Origin: Deltaproteobacteria bacterium
GTDB taxonomy: Bacteria; Desulfobacterota_B; Binatia; UBA9968
Assembly (NCBI GenBank): GCA_005879255.1
Contig: VBKY01000097.1
Span: 1-34,983 of the forward strand
Direction: 5' to 3'
DNA: 34,983 nt
Part shown: piece by piece, positions 7,507-15,990 of the stretch
Position numbering within the stretch: the stretch's first letter is position 1
Layout: each line of letters begins with the position of its first letter
Position numbers and translations under genes: made by a program
Notes under the pieces: generated by a model
The model's input: the letters and a program-made list of their open reading frames with translations, nothing else
Databases searched by the model: none
What the model was told of the DNA's origin: nothing

Positions 7507-8538
7507 ATGCATCATCAAAATCGCCGGGCGCTTCTCCCTATTATTTTCATAGTCGCATTACAACTCTCATTCCTCTTTCCGGTATTCGCCGCGGCGCCGT
7601 CGAAGCTCATTCTCGGTTATGCGGCGCCGGGTGCGCGAGCACTGCCGTTCTGGATGGCCGAGGAGCACGGTTTATTCAACAAGTACGGAATCGATGTCCA
7701 GCAGGTTTTTATTCGCGGCGCGCCGATCTTGGTTGCCGGCCTCGCGTCGGGCGATATTCACGTCGGCAGCACCGGCGGCAGCGCCACGTTGGCCGCAGTT
7801 GCCGGCGGACAGGATCTGAAAATCATCGCGACGTTTTCCAGCCGCAATACCTTCGACCTCGTCAGCCAACCCACGATCAAGCGGCCCGAAGACCTGCGCC
7901 GCAAGCGCATCGGCCTCACCAGCATCGGCGGCACCACCTGGATGGCGCTGCTGCTCTGGCTCGAACATTTCGGTCTCGATGTGCAGCGCGATCAGATGCA
8001 ACTCCAAGCGATGGGAGAGCAAGCCCTGACGATTCAGGCCCTGGAAGCGGGCGTGGTCAATGCGGCGATCTTTGATGGTATTTTTAGTCGCCGGCTCAAG
8101 CCGAAAGGCTTTACGATCTTGGGCGAGTACTCCGAGCTGAAGTATCAATTCGTGAGCCAAGCTCTGGTCGTTCAGCGCAGTCTACTGCAGCAACGCGGCG
8201 ATATGCTGGAGAATTTCTTAAAGGCGGAAATCGAAGGACTGGCGTTTGTGTTAGCGCCGAAGAACAAACCGGCTGTGATCAGGACCTTGATGCGGCGCAT
8301 GAAGACGGATGCAACCATTGCCGAGGAAGGCTATCTCGATCTCATTCGCGGCATGGAACGCAAACCCCTGCCGACCGTCGAGAGCATGGTCCACGTACAG
8401 CGCTTGATGAAGTTGCAAAATCCCAAAATCGGCGACGTCAAAATCAACGACCTGAACGACGACCGAATCATCCGAAAACTCGACGAAAGCGGTTTCATTG
8501 ACCGCGCCTATGCCGCGCAGGGCGTGAGTCTGAAATGA
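7507..8538 (+). CDS. ABC-type substrate-binding protein, NMT1/THI5-like (array member 3)
   Basis: A 343-residue exported receptor. I start it at ATG 7507 (MHHQNRRALLPIIFIVALQL), with GAGGAAA upstream as ribosome binding site in the same arrangement as member 2. ATG 7489 and a TTG at 7462 are in-frame alternatives. The signal peptide ends near FPVFAAAPSKL. Family blocks: GYAAPGARALPFWMAEEHGL, FIRGAPILVAGLASGD, TGGSATLAAVAGGQD, SIGGTTWMALLLWLEHFGLD and the tail KLDESGFIDRAYAAQGVSLK. Its stop codon overlaps the ATG of the next frame (ATGA), so translation could run on into the damaged member 4. Confidence 0.87.
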   Translation: MHHQNRRALLPIIFIVALQLSFLFPVFAAAPSKLILGYAAPGARALPFWMAEEHGLFNKYGIDVQQVFIRGAPILVAGLASGDIHVGSTGGSATLAAVAGGQDLKIIATFSSRNTFDLVSQPTIKRPEDLRRKRIGLTSIGGTTWMALLLWLEHFGLDVQRDQMQLQAMGEQALTIQALEAGVVNAAIFDGIFSRRLKPKGFTILGEYSELKYQFVSQALVVQRSLLQQRGDMLENFLKAEIEGLAFVLAPKNKPAVIRTLMRRMKTDATIAEEGYLDLIRGMERKPLPTVESMVHVQRLMKLQNPKIGDVKINDLNDDRIIRKLDESGFIDRAYAAQGVSLK

Positions 8539-9680
8539 CGCGCTCGCGACGTCATCCTGAGCGTCAGCGAAGGATCTCGCATTTGAACCACACAGAACCT
8601 AGAGCGCAAAGGCGAGGGCTCTGTCATTTCGACCGAAGGGAGAAATCCTTCCGAGATCCCTGCAAATTCATTGGCATTTTTTTAACTTTCGCGTCACAGC
8701 TTTTGTGCTTTCTCCCCGCCGTGAGCGCCGCCGCGCCCGCCAAATTTATCATCGGATACGCCGCGATGAGCGCGCGCGTCGTGCCGCTATGGATTGCCGA
8801 AGAACAGGGAATTCTCGCCAAATACGGCGTTGACTCGGAGCAAGTTTTCATTCGCGGCGCGCCCACCCTGGTTACCGGTCTAACTTCCGGCGACATTCAC
8901 TTCGGCAGCACCGGTGGCACCGCCACGTTGGCAGCCATTGCAGCGGGACACGATCTAAAAATGGTTGCGGCGTTTTCCAGCCGCAATACCTACGATCTCG
9001 TCACCAGGCCGTCCATCAAACGAGCCGAAGAGTTGCGCGGCAAACGATTCGGCGTCACGAGTATCGGCGGCACGGTTTGGATGGGCATCATGCTTTGGCT
9101 CGAGCATTTCGGTCTCGACGAGCAGCGCGACAAGATCCAGCTCCAAGTCATTGGCGATCAAAGTATTCAGATGCAAGCCCTAGAAAACGGCACCATCGAC
9201 GCTGCCGTGCTCGACGGCGTATTTAGCCGCCGTTTGAAACAGAAAGGCTTCAACATCACGGGCGAGTATTCCGAATTAAAACATCTGTTCACCAGCCAAG
9301 CGATTGTCGTGCAAGGCAAGTTTTTGCAACAGCGCGCCGACATGGTGGAGAGTCTATTGAAAGCTCAAGTCGAAGCGATCGCCTTTTCGCTGGCGCCGAA
9401 AAACAAACCGACCGTGATCAAGACGTTCATGCGCCGGCTAAGAGTCGACGCTAGCGCTGCGGAATAAGGCTATGCCGATCTACATCGCGCCATGGACCGC
9501 AAACCTTATCCGTCGCCCGAAGGATTGCGCAACGTGCAGCGCCTGATGGCGCTAAGAAGTCCGAAAGTCGGCGAACTCAAACTCGACAACGTCGTCGATA
9601 ACCGCATCATTCGCCGGCTCGATGAAAGCGGTTTCATCGACAAAGCCTACGCGTTACAAGGGACAAGTTCGAAACAATAG
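8535..9680 (+). pseudogene. NMT1/THI5-like binding protein (array member 4), with REP-derived N-terminus and an in-frame stop
   Basis: From about codon 60 (FLPAVSAAAPAKFIIGYAAM) to the end this is a normal array member, with FIRGAPTLVTGLTSGDI, TGGTATLAAIAAGHD, SIGGTVWMGIMLWLEHFGLD and LDESGFIDKAYALQGTSSK. Two lesions are visible. First, TAA at 9465-9467 replaces a GAA codon that encodes Glu in the matching AEEGY motif of four sister proteins; the same frame continues intact to 9680. Second, the region upstream of the signal-peptide core is REP sequence (translated RHPERQRRIS and CHFDRREKS). The only in-frame ATG is at 8535, about 45 codons before the hydrophobic stretch, and overlaps the previous stop as ATGA. 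Either lesion should abolish a normal exported receptor. The nonsense change is a single base, so a sequencing error is possible for that part only. Confidence 0.85.
8551..8659. repeat. REP pair in inverted orientation inside the start region of array member 4
   Basis: Two REP-type sequences face each other: GTCATCCTGAGCGTCAGCGA then AGGATCTCG (8551-8579), and TGTCATTTCGACCGAAGGGA then the arm ending CGAGATCC (8622-8659). The ends GGATCTCG (8572-8579) and CGAGATCC (8652-8659) are perfect inverted repeats. The DNA between them (AACCACACAGAACCTAGAGC, starting near 8586) belongs to another repeat that occurs again near 10790. Such units are known mobile intergenic repeats; here they overlap the predicted coding frame. 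Confidence 0.75.
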
Positions 9681-9747
9681 CTTAAAAATCTTCGACGCCT
9701 GTGCTGTTAGCTCGCCGCTCATAGCTTAGGACAAAAGGAATAGTAGT

Positions 9748-10782
9748 ATGAATCGTCATCGTTCCCCTTTCTTTCTCAAGATTATCTTGTTTTCGCTGGC
9801 GCTTATTGCGAACCCAATTAACACCTTCTCTGCCGCTGCCCCGTCGAGACTCGTCATCGGCTACGCGTCGACAACGCCGCGCTTGATGCCGCTCTGGATG
9901 GCTCGCGATCAAGGGTTCTTCGCAAAGTACGGCATTGAGTCGGAGCCAGTGCTCCTACGCAGTGGCGCAACTCTCGTCACCGGAATGGCTTCGGGAGACA
10001 TCCAGATCGGCCGCACCGCGGGCGCGGCCGTGCTATCCGCGGTGGCGGCGGGTCATGAGATAAGAATGTTAGCGACCTTTTCCAGCCGCAATTCCTACGA
10101 CGTCGTCGTCCGCCCGAATATCAAAAAAGTTGAAGATCTGCGCGGCAAAAAGCTCGCCATCAATAGCGTGGGCGGCGGAACTTGGATCGGAGCGATGCTT
10201 TGGCTCGAGCATTTCGGCATCGACCCGCAGCGCGATCAGATTTTATTGCAATCGGTCGGCGATCAGGGCGTTCAGTCCCAGGCCCTGGAGTCGGGCGTCG
10301 TCGATGTCGTGTTTGTCGATAGCGTTTATAGCAAGTTGCTGAAGCAAAAAGGCATGACCATTCTCGCTGAGTCGAGCGAGCTCAAGCAGCCTCTCGTCAG
10401 TCAATCGACGATCGTGCCACGCGCCTTCCTGCAAAAGTATCCGGAGATCGCGGAGAGTTACCTAAAAGGTGAAATCGAAGGCATAGCTTTCGCCGTCGCG
10501 CCGAAAAATAAGCCCGCCGTCATCAAGACACTTATGCGGCGGTTGCGGGTCGATGCCACCGCTGCCGAGGAAGGTTATTCAGATATGCTGCGCGGCGTCG
10601 ACCGCAAGCCGTTCGCTTCATTGGAAGGCATGCGCAACCTGCAGCGGCTACTAAAACCGAGAAATCCCAAGATCGGCGAGCTCAGAGTCGAAGATGTGGT
10701 CGACAACCGCATCATGCGCAAACTGGAGGAAAGCGGTTTCATCGATCGCACCTTCGCGGCCTACGGCGCGAGTTTCCGATAG
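9748..10782 (+). CDS. ABC-type substrate-binding protein, NMT1/THI5-like (array member 5)
   Basis: A 344-residue exported receptor starting at ATG 9748, with AAAGGAA upstream. The signal peptide is SPFFLKIILFSLALIANPIN followed by TFSAAAPS. It keeps the fold blocks GYASTTPRLMPLWMARDQGF, SGDIQIGRTAGAAVLSAVAA, SVGGGTWIGAMLWLEHFGID and KLEESGFIDRTFAAYGASFR. It departs from the others at the presumed ligand-facing loops: LLRSGATLV replaces the F/Y-x-RGAPTLV motif, RTAGAAVLS replaces TGGSATLA, and VDSVYSKLLKQKG replaces DGVFSRRLKQKG. This suggests a different ligand from members 2, 3, 4 and 6. No transporter membrane genes are adjacent. Confidence 0.88.
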   Translation: MNRHRSPFFLKIILFSLALIANPINTFSAAAPSRLVIGYASTTPRLMPLWMARDQGFFAKYGIESEPVLLRSGATLVTGMASGDIQIGRTAGAAVLSAVAAGHEIRMLATFSSRNSYDVVVRPNIKKVEDLRGKKLAINSVGGGTWIGAMLWLEHFGIDPQRDQILLQSVGDQGVQSQALESGVVDVVFVDSVYSKLLKQKGMTILAESSELKQPLVSQSTIVPRAFLQKYPEIAESYLKGEIEGIAFAVAPKNKPAVIKTLMRRLRVDATAAEEGYSDMLRGVDRKPFASLEGMRNLQRLLKPRNPKIGELRVEDVVDNRIMRKLEESGFIDRTFAAYGASFR

Positions 10783-10789
10783 GGGAATT

Positions 10790-10945
10790 AACCACAAAGA
10801 GCCTAGAGCCGCAGTCGAAGACGAAGAAAGTGATTTCGCCACGAAGATCGCGCAGTTCAAGAGTGTTTATATTTTTACGCTTTCCCCTCCGCGTCCTCAG
10901 CGCCTCTGCGGTGAACCATCCGAGTTCTTCGTGTGCTTCGTGGTG
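10790..10945. repeat. Intergenic repeat between array members 5 and 6
   Basis: The 181-nt gap contains AACCACAAAGAGCCTAGAGC (from about 10790), nearly identical to AACCACACAGAACCTAGAGC inside the REP pair near 8586. It also has the motifs CCTCAGCGCCTCTGCGGTGA and CTTCGTGTGCTTCGTGGTGA (10892-10948). Sequences of this style are widespread short intergenic repeats in environmental bacterial genomes, as far as I recall. No gene is visible; the following gene has its own AGGAGG ribosome binding site at the end of this segment. Confidence 0.55.
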
Positions 10946-10963
10946 AAATAGGAGGTTCAAATT

Positions 10964-11995
10964 ATGAGCTCTCGTGTGCGACAGACAGCAGCTCTGGTCA
11001 CGGTCATTGCGATCGCATTGCCATTCTACTGTACGCTCAATGCAGCAGCTGCGCCGTCGAAACAAATCGTCGGTTACGCGACCTACACTGCGCGCATCGT
11101 GCCGCTCTGGCTCGCAAAAGAGCAAGGCTTCTTTACTAAGTATGGCATCGACGTCGATCCGGTGTTCATTCGCGGCGCGCCGACTCTGGTCGCGGGGTTA
11201 GCGGCCGGGAGCATCCATATCGGGCGCACCGGCGGCAGCGCCATGCTCGCTGCCGTATCGGCCGGGCATGAGTTCAAACTCCTCGCCGCCTTCAACACGC
11301 GCAACACGTACGACCTCGTCGTCCGACCTAACATCAAGCGCGCCGAAGATCTACGCGGCAAAACGTTTGGCGTTACCAGTATCGGCGGCACCAGTTGGAT
11401 GGGCGTATTGCTCTGGCTGGAGCACCTCGGTTTGGATCAGCAGCGCGATAATATCCGGCTGCAAGTCATCGGCGACCAGGCGGTACAAGTGCAATGCGTC
11501 GAGGCCGGATTGTGCGACGCGGCTGCCGTGGACGGCGTCTTTACTCGGCAACTTAAAAACAAGGGAATGACTGTGATGGGGGAGTACAGCGATCTCAAAG
11601 CTTTGCTGATCGGACAGTCGATGGTTGTTCCAAACGCGATGCTGCAGCAGCGTCCCGATGTCGCCGAAAGCTATTTAAAGGGTGAGATCGAGGCTTTGGC
11701 GTTTTCTCTTGCGCCGAAAAACAAGCCCGTGGTTCTCAAGACCCTGGCGCGCTGGCTCAAGGTCGACTCACCCGGTGCAGAGGACGCCTACTTGGATCTC
11801 ACCCGCGGCGTCGATAGGAAACCCTTTGCGTCCCTCGAAGGATTGCGAAACGCCCAGCGGTTACTGAAAGTTCGCAACCCAAAAGTCGGTGAAGTCAAAG
11901 TCGAAGATGTCATCGACAGCCGTCTGATGCGCAAGCTCGATGAGAGCGGCTTCATCGACAAAATGTACGCGAACTACGGCGCGAGTCTAAAATAG
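10964..11995 (+). CDS. ABC-type substrate-binding protein, NMT1/THI5-like (array member 6)
   Basis: A 343-residue exported receptor with the best translation start of the array (AGGAGG, 9 nt before ATG 10964). The signal peptide runs through VTVIAIALPFYCTLNAAAAP. Family blocks: GYATYTARIVPLWLAKEQGF, FIRGAPTLVAGLAAGSIHIG, TGGSAMLAAVSAGHE, SIGGTSWMGVLLWLEHLGLD, DGVFTRQLKNKG and KLDESGFIDKMYANYGASLK. Two cysteines (VQCVEAGLCDAAAV) are peculiar to this member and could form a disulfide in the periplasm. A perfect 20-nt palindrome follows the stop and may end transcription. Confidence 0.88.
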   Translation: MSSRVRQTAALVTVIAIALPFYCTLNAAAAPSKQIVGYATYTARIVPLWLAKEQGFFTKYGIDVDPVFIRGAPTLVAGLAAGSIHIGRTGGSAMLAAVSAGHEFKLLAAFNTRNTYDLVVRPNIKRAEDLRGKTFGVTSIGGTSWMGVLLWLEHLGLDQQRDNIRLQVIGDQAVQVQCVEAGLCDAAAVDGVFTRQLKNKGMTVMGEYSDLKALLIGQSMVVPNAMLQQRPDVAESYLKGEIEALAFSLAPKNKPVVLKTLARWLKVDSPGAEDAYLDLTRGVDRKPFASLEGLRNAQRLLKVRNPKVGEVKVEDVIDSRLMRKLDESGFIDKMYANYGASLK

Positions 11996-12001
11996 AGGTA
12001 G

Positions 12002-12021
12002 GGGCACGGCATGCCGTGCCC
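12002..12021. repeat. Perfect 20-nt palindrome after array member 6
   Basis: GGGCACGGCATGCCGTGCCC is a perfect palindrome, 6 nt after the stop of member 6 and 20 nt before the next gene start. It lacks a T-run, so it is not a classical intrinsic terminator. It resembles a GC-rich short palindromic repeat that I recall from many environmental genomes. It may stabilise the upstream transcript or be a mobile repeat. Confidence 0.6.
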
Positions 12022-12040
12022 GACGAAAGGGGTTAGAGAA

Positions 12041-12843
12041 ATGCCCTATCTTAGATTGGAAGATACGGAGATCTACTACGAAGTTCACGGTGACGGGCCG
12101 CCGTTCTTGTTTTGCAGCGTCACCGGCCTCGATCATCAAGCCTGGAAGTTTCATCAGGTGCCGGAGTTCTCGCGCGACCACAAAGTCATCGTCTTTGATT
12201 ACCGGGGACCGGCAAGTCGAGCAAGACCGTGCAGAAATACTCGATCAAAATGTTCACGGCTGACGCGGCGGCGCTGCTTGATCATTTGAACGTCGAGCAA
12301 GCCATCGTCTGCGGCCACTCTATGGGTGGCGTCGTTGCACAGCTATTGGCGCTGGACCATCCGCACAAGGTCAAAAAGCTTATCCTCGCGTCCAGCGGCG
12401 CAGCGCACCCGGGCGCCTACGGCATTCCGCTCGCCATGTGCCGCGACATGGTGCGGAAAGGATTTGAAGGGTACATTCGCGAGCACACTATCGAAACAGG
12501 GTGGACGAAGGAATTCGTCACCGAGCGTCCAGAGATCATCGAAAAATTTCTCCAAGTCAGAATGTCCGGCATCGCACCACTCGAGAACTATCTCCATTTT
12601 ATCCTGGCACGCCAAGAACACGATCATACCGCTCGCCTGAAAGAGATTCGCGTGCCGACGCTCGTGCTCGTCGGCGACGACGAGCGTCATGGCGCGGCTG
12701 ATCAGACTCACTGGGATGCCGCCCACCATCTGGCGCAGAAAATTCCGAATGCGAAACTCGTCGTGTTACCCGGAGAGGGCCATCATTATCTAGCGACGAA
12801 CCCAGGCGCCGCTCAGAGAGCGATACGGGAATTTATCGGATAG
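12041..12843 (+). pseudogene. Alpha/beta hydrolase (3-oxoadipate enol-lactonase-like) with a one-base frameshift
   Basis: The N-terminal frame (MPYLRLEDTEIYYEVHGDGP, from ATG 12041) runs into the typical FDYRG motif at about 12200. One base is then missing: GGGGACC where the family needs GG-N-ACC for G-T-G-K-S. The other frame continues at once with SSKTVQKYSIKMFTADAAAL, and encodes the nucleophile elbow CGHSMGG, the acid in LVGDDERHG and the His in GEGHHYLATN, ending at 12843. Joined, the protein would be about 267 residues, normal for the family. The lesion lies in a G-run, so a real recent mutation and a sequencing slip are both possible. A purine-rich AAAGGGG precedes the chosen start. 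Confidence 0.8.
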
Positions 12844-13011
12844 ATCGAAGTCATTGGAGTTTTGAGTGCCGGGTTTCCTCGATGCGACCGGGACCCATCG
12901 TTAGTCCGATCGATCGGCGGAAGAGCAGCGGGAATCCGTAAAACTCTCGCGACTTGATTTTTACGCAAAGGGCGGCGCAGATAAATCTTTCAACCGCTTC
13001 GATCTAACGGA

Positions 13012-13512
13012 TCAGTATTTCCAATCGTAATTGAGCGCTTCAAAGTCGATTACGTAGTCCCCGCCGGCTCTCGCACCACGGCGCAGCTTGCCTTTGAACC
13101 CCTGCGCGCAGTACATCTCGAAAAGATTCCCGGATGGGTCGCGGAAATACATCAGCGCCTTCACGTCGTCGCGCGTCCAGGGTTCCGTAGTCGGCACACC
13201 GTAACGTTCGAGCCGCTCCTTCATCGGTAGAAAGTCTTCCGGCTCGATGAAAAACGCATAGTGCGGATACTCGGAATCGCGCGCGGTCCAGCCGCCGCTG
13301 GCAGGCGAAAAGGTCACCAGCGTCCCGCCTATGCGGACCTCGAGCTTTGGCCCGGGATGGGCGATTTCGCCACCCAAAACTTCAGTGAAAAAACGCCTGC
13401 TCTGCTCGAGATCTTTGCATGGTATGGTCAAGTGGCTGAAACCCGAAAATCGCGGTTGCTTTCCGGATGAAGTTGAAGTCGCAACCGATTGCGCCGAGAC
13501 AGAATCTTGCAT
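13012..13512 (-). CDS. VOC-fold (glyoxalase/extradiol dioxygenase superfamily) metal-dependent protein
   Basis: A 166-residue single-domain VOC protein. The start is ATG 13512 (MQDSVSAQ), because AAGGAGG lies 8 nt upstream, while the next in-frame start (13518) is too close to that site. The beta-alpha-beta-beta-beta repeats are clear: GFSHLTIPCKDLEQSRRFF in the first half and HYAFFIEPEDFLPM then RDPSGNLFEMYC in the second. The usual metal ligands are present as H27, H84 and E132. Which reaction it performs is not visible; fosfomycin-resistance, glyoxalase I and dioxygenase relatives share this layout. It follows the minus-strand binding protein by 35 nt upstream-to-start, so both are probably one operon... 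with the binding protein downstream of this gene. Confidence 0.8.
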   Translation of the reverse strand: MQDSVSAQSVATSTSSGKQPRFSGFSHLTIPCKDLEQSRRFFTEVLGGEIAHPGPKLEVRIGGTLVTFSPASGGWTARDSEYPHYAFFIEPEDFLPMKERLERYGVPTTEPWTRDDVKALMYFRDPSGNLFEMYCAQGFKGKLRRGARAGGDYVIDFEALNYDWKY

Positions 13513-13547
13513 GGCCATATCCTCCTTGGTCAATTCAGTAACAAAGT

Positions 13548-14537
13548 TTAGCGTGCCAAACCCAATTCCTTGCGCGCCTTTTCCACGAAACTGTAGTCAA
13601 GTACCTGGGCGATGGGCACCGGACGCGTCACTTTAGCACTCTCGCGCTGCAGGTCGATGAGCGCCTGGACGCCCTCGGGCCGCACAGAGGCATCCCTGGT
13701 AAGGCCGCGGGTGCGCTGCTTGAAAACTTCCGCGGCAAATCTTCGATCGTCGATTTTGAGCCGCTTCATGATGATGTCCAGGATCGCATCGCGATTGCTC
13801 TCGTCCCAGGTAAACATGAGGCCGCGCAGTGTCGCCCTGACCATCCTTAGAACCTCGTCCGGACTTTCTTTAATTTTTTTGTCGGACGTGCCGAAGCCGG
13901 TCTGAGGGAACCGCGCGATCTCGCCGAGAAAAAAGAGCTCGCGGTAGCCTTTTTCGACAGCGACGATGCTGATGGGAACCGAAAGAACCGTAGCGTCGGC
14001 GATGCCGGATTCCAAGGCAGCGAGCCTGGCTAAGTCGCCGCCGCCCATCGTCAGGATGCCGACGTCGCGGTCGGGATCGAGACCGAAGTGCTTTGCCGCC
14101 AGTCTGGCGAGCAGGGTCGCGGTGGCGCCAGGAGTGCTACCGGCGATCTTTTTCCCCTTCAAGTCCTTGGGCTCTTTGATCTCCTTGCGACTGATAATGG
14201 ACTGGAGCGAACGATCCGCCGTGAAGATCAAGACTTTCATCGGGCGCCCTTGAACCGCTGCAGCGATCACGCCGGTGACCGCGCCATTGTAGTCAATGTC
14301 GCCGGTCAGCACCGCGCTGCTGGCGAGAGTGGCCGGCATGAGAATGAGCTCCAGATCGATCCCTTCGTCGCGAAAGAATCCCTTGAGCTGGGCGGCGTAA
14401 ATAGACAAAAAAGCGATGCTCGTGGTCGAGATTCCCATGCGGATCTTTTTCAACTGCGGTTGCGCGAAAACAGATGGAGCGACCAGTAAACCAACAATTA
14501 GAAGGCAAAGAAAAATTTGGCCGCGTGAAACCCGCAT
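13548..14537 (-). CDS. ABC-type substrate-binding protein, NMT1/THI5-like (divergent, minus strand)
   Basis: A 329-residue exported binding protein, transcribed before the VOC gene on the same strand with a 35-nt gap. The signal peptide is GQIFLCLLIVGLLVAPSVFA, followed by QPQLKKIRMG. Fold blocks are IAFLSIYAAQLKGFFRDEGI, DLELILMPATLASSAVLTGD, EPKDLKGKKIAGSTPGATAT and AAKHFGLDPDRDVGILTMGG, with the C-terminal YSFVEKARKELGL. It is clearly related to the array but distant from it: it lacks RGAPTLV, SIGGT.WMG and the DESGFIDR tail. It is closer to the general aliphatic sulfonate or nitrate receptor type. No permease or ATPase gene adjoins. The start at ATG 14537 fits the signal peptide, though no strong ribosome binding site is visible. 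Confidence 0.87.
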   Translation of the reverse strand: MRVSRGQIFLCLLIVGLLVAPSVFAQPQLKKIRMGISTTSIAFLSIYAAQLKGFFRDEGIDLELILMPATLASSAVLTGDIDYNGAVTGVIAAAVQGRPMKVLIFTADRSLQSIISRKEIKEPKDLKGKKIAGSTPGATATLLARLAAKHFGLDPDRDVGILTMGGGDLARLAALESGIADATVLSVPISIVAVEKGYRELFFLGEIARFPQTGFGTSDKKIKESPDEVLRMVRATLRGLMFTWDESNRDAILDIIMKRLKIDDRRFAAEVFKQRTRGLTRDASVRPEGVQALIDLQRESAKVTRPVPIAQVLDYSFVEKARKELGLAR

Positions 14538-14821
14538 AATCGATTGCTAACCTAAGTTTCAGCCTCGTTTACTCCAAGGTGGAGCAAATGTCTATCTCTA
14601 CTGAGTGAATGGCTCACATTGACAGGGCTCTCACTTGTTGACTAATCTCCCGCCATCATTGCTAGCTTTGGATTAAAATGTCAGGCGGCTGCGGAAAGAC
14701 CGATGGCGTGAAATCTGCGAGCATGTGGATGACAAGCTGGATACTTGAGCCGATAGCGAAATTGACAATGTCTCCGTCACGGCAATAGTCTCGGTCAAAT
14801 GAAACCTAAAGGAGATGGGTC

Positions 14822-15949
14822 ATGGGCAATGAGTTTGCGGCGATATCGCGGCGCGATTTTCTCAAAGTCACAGCGAAAAGCGCGGTCTTTTCATCCGCTT
14901 TTCTAACCGGATGCGCAACCATGGCCACTGACGGCAGCAAGAAAACGGCCCGCGCCATCGATATTCATCATCACTACTTTCCTGCCGAGCTTATCAACGA
15001 GATCAAGCAGCACGGCAAATCATTGGGCATAGAATATCTGCCATCAAAGGGCGAGGCACCTTCGTTGAGTTTCGGAAAGGGAAATCGAACCGGCGTCGAT
15101 CCTGAAATCATGGACGTGGACAAGCGTCTGGAGGTCATGCGCGACGGCAGAGTCGCAATCGCGACCGCCGAGTCGCAACCCAGCGCTCAAGGTTATCCGC
15201 TCGACGGGAAACAGGGCGAGGCCTGGTCGCGGCTCTATAACGAAGGCATTCACAACCTGGTCAAACGCTATCCGCAGCGGTTTGTCGGGATGGCGACGGT
15301 GCCGATGCAAGATCCCGTGCGAGCCGCAAGCGTCCTGGAACACGCGATTCGCGAGCTCAAATTTTCCGGCGTGACGATCGGATCGAACGTCAACGGCAAG
15401 TATTTCGATGGCAAAGAATTCGATCCGTTCTGGAAAAAGGCCGAAGAGCTGGACGTACTGATGATCATGCATCCGGACTCCATACTGGGCAGTGACAAAA
15501 TGGGCGCCTACAGCCTACGGACTGTTTGCGGCAACCCCGCCGACACGACACTGTCGGTGGGTTTTATGATTTACAGCGGAGTTTTCGATCGGTTTCCCAA
15601 ACTCAAGCTCGGGCTGCTCCATGGAGGCGGTTTTTTTCCTTACCATCTCGGTCGTTTTGACCAGGGATTCAAACGCAGCGGCGGAAGAGAGCCTTTCCCC
15701 GCTTCGCAACCTCCGAGCCGTTATCTCAAGAATCTCTATTTTGACAACCTGGTATATCGGGTAGATACCGTCGAGTATCTTAAACGCGTAGTCGGCGCGG
15801 ATCATGTCCTGGTCGGAACGGACTATCCCTACACTCTGGGAGATTGGCTGTCGGTGGAAAAAATCGAGCAGATGAATTGCACCGAAAGCGAGCGCGAAGC
15901 AATACTGCACGGCAACGCGCGGAAGCTGCTGAAATTGTCGACGATGTAA
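14822..15949 (+). CDS. Tat-exported lipoprotein amidohydrolase (ACMSD-like, copy 1)
   Basis: A 375-residue metal-dependent hydrolase of the amidohydrolase-2 family, which includes aminocarboxymuconate-semialdehyde decarboxylase. The start at ATG 14822 follows AAAGGAGAT. The N-terminus has a twin-arginine motif SRRDFLK (R10, R11) and a lipobox LTGC with C31, so it should be exported folded and lipid-anchored. The first metal motif is H49-x-H51 in DIHHHYFP. Later candidate ligands are the His in LMIMHPDS, the His in GLLHGGG and the Asp in VGTDYPY. These enzymes decarboxylate or hydrolyse carboxylated aromatic or cyclic acids. The exported location is unusual for that family. It forms a tandem pair with the next gene. 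Confidence 0.86.
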   Translation: MGNEFAAISRRDFLKVTAKSAVFSSAFLTGCATMATDGSKKTARAIDIHHHYFPAELINEIKQHGKSLGIEYLPSKGEAPSLSFGKGNRTGVDPEIMDVDKRLEVMRDGRVAIATAESQPSAQGYPLDGKQGEAWSRLYNEGIHNLVKRYPQRFVGMATVPMQDPVRAASVLEHAIRELKFSGVTIGSNVNGKYFDGKEFDPFWKKAEELDVLMIMHPDSILGSDKMGAYSLRTVCGNPADTTLSVGFMIYSGVFDRFPKLKLGLLHGGGFFPYHLGRFDQGFKRSGGREPFPASQPPSRYLKNLYFDNLVYRVDTVEYLKRVVGADHVLVGTDYPYTLGDWLSVEKIEQMNCTESEREAILHGNARKLLKLSTM

Positions 15950-15990
15950 GACATTAGCTCGATTGTTTACCAGCCGAATGGAGGAGAACG

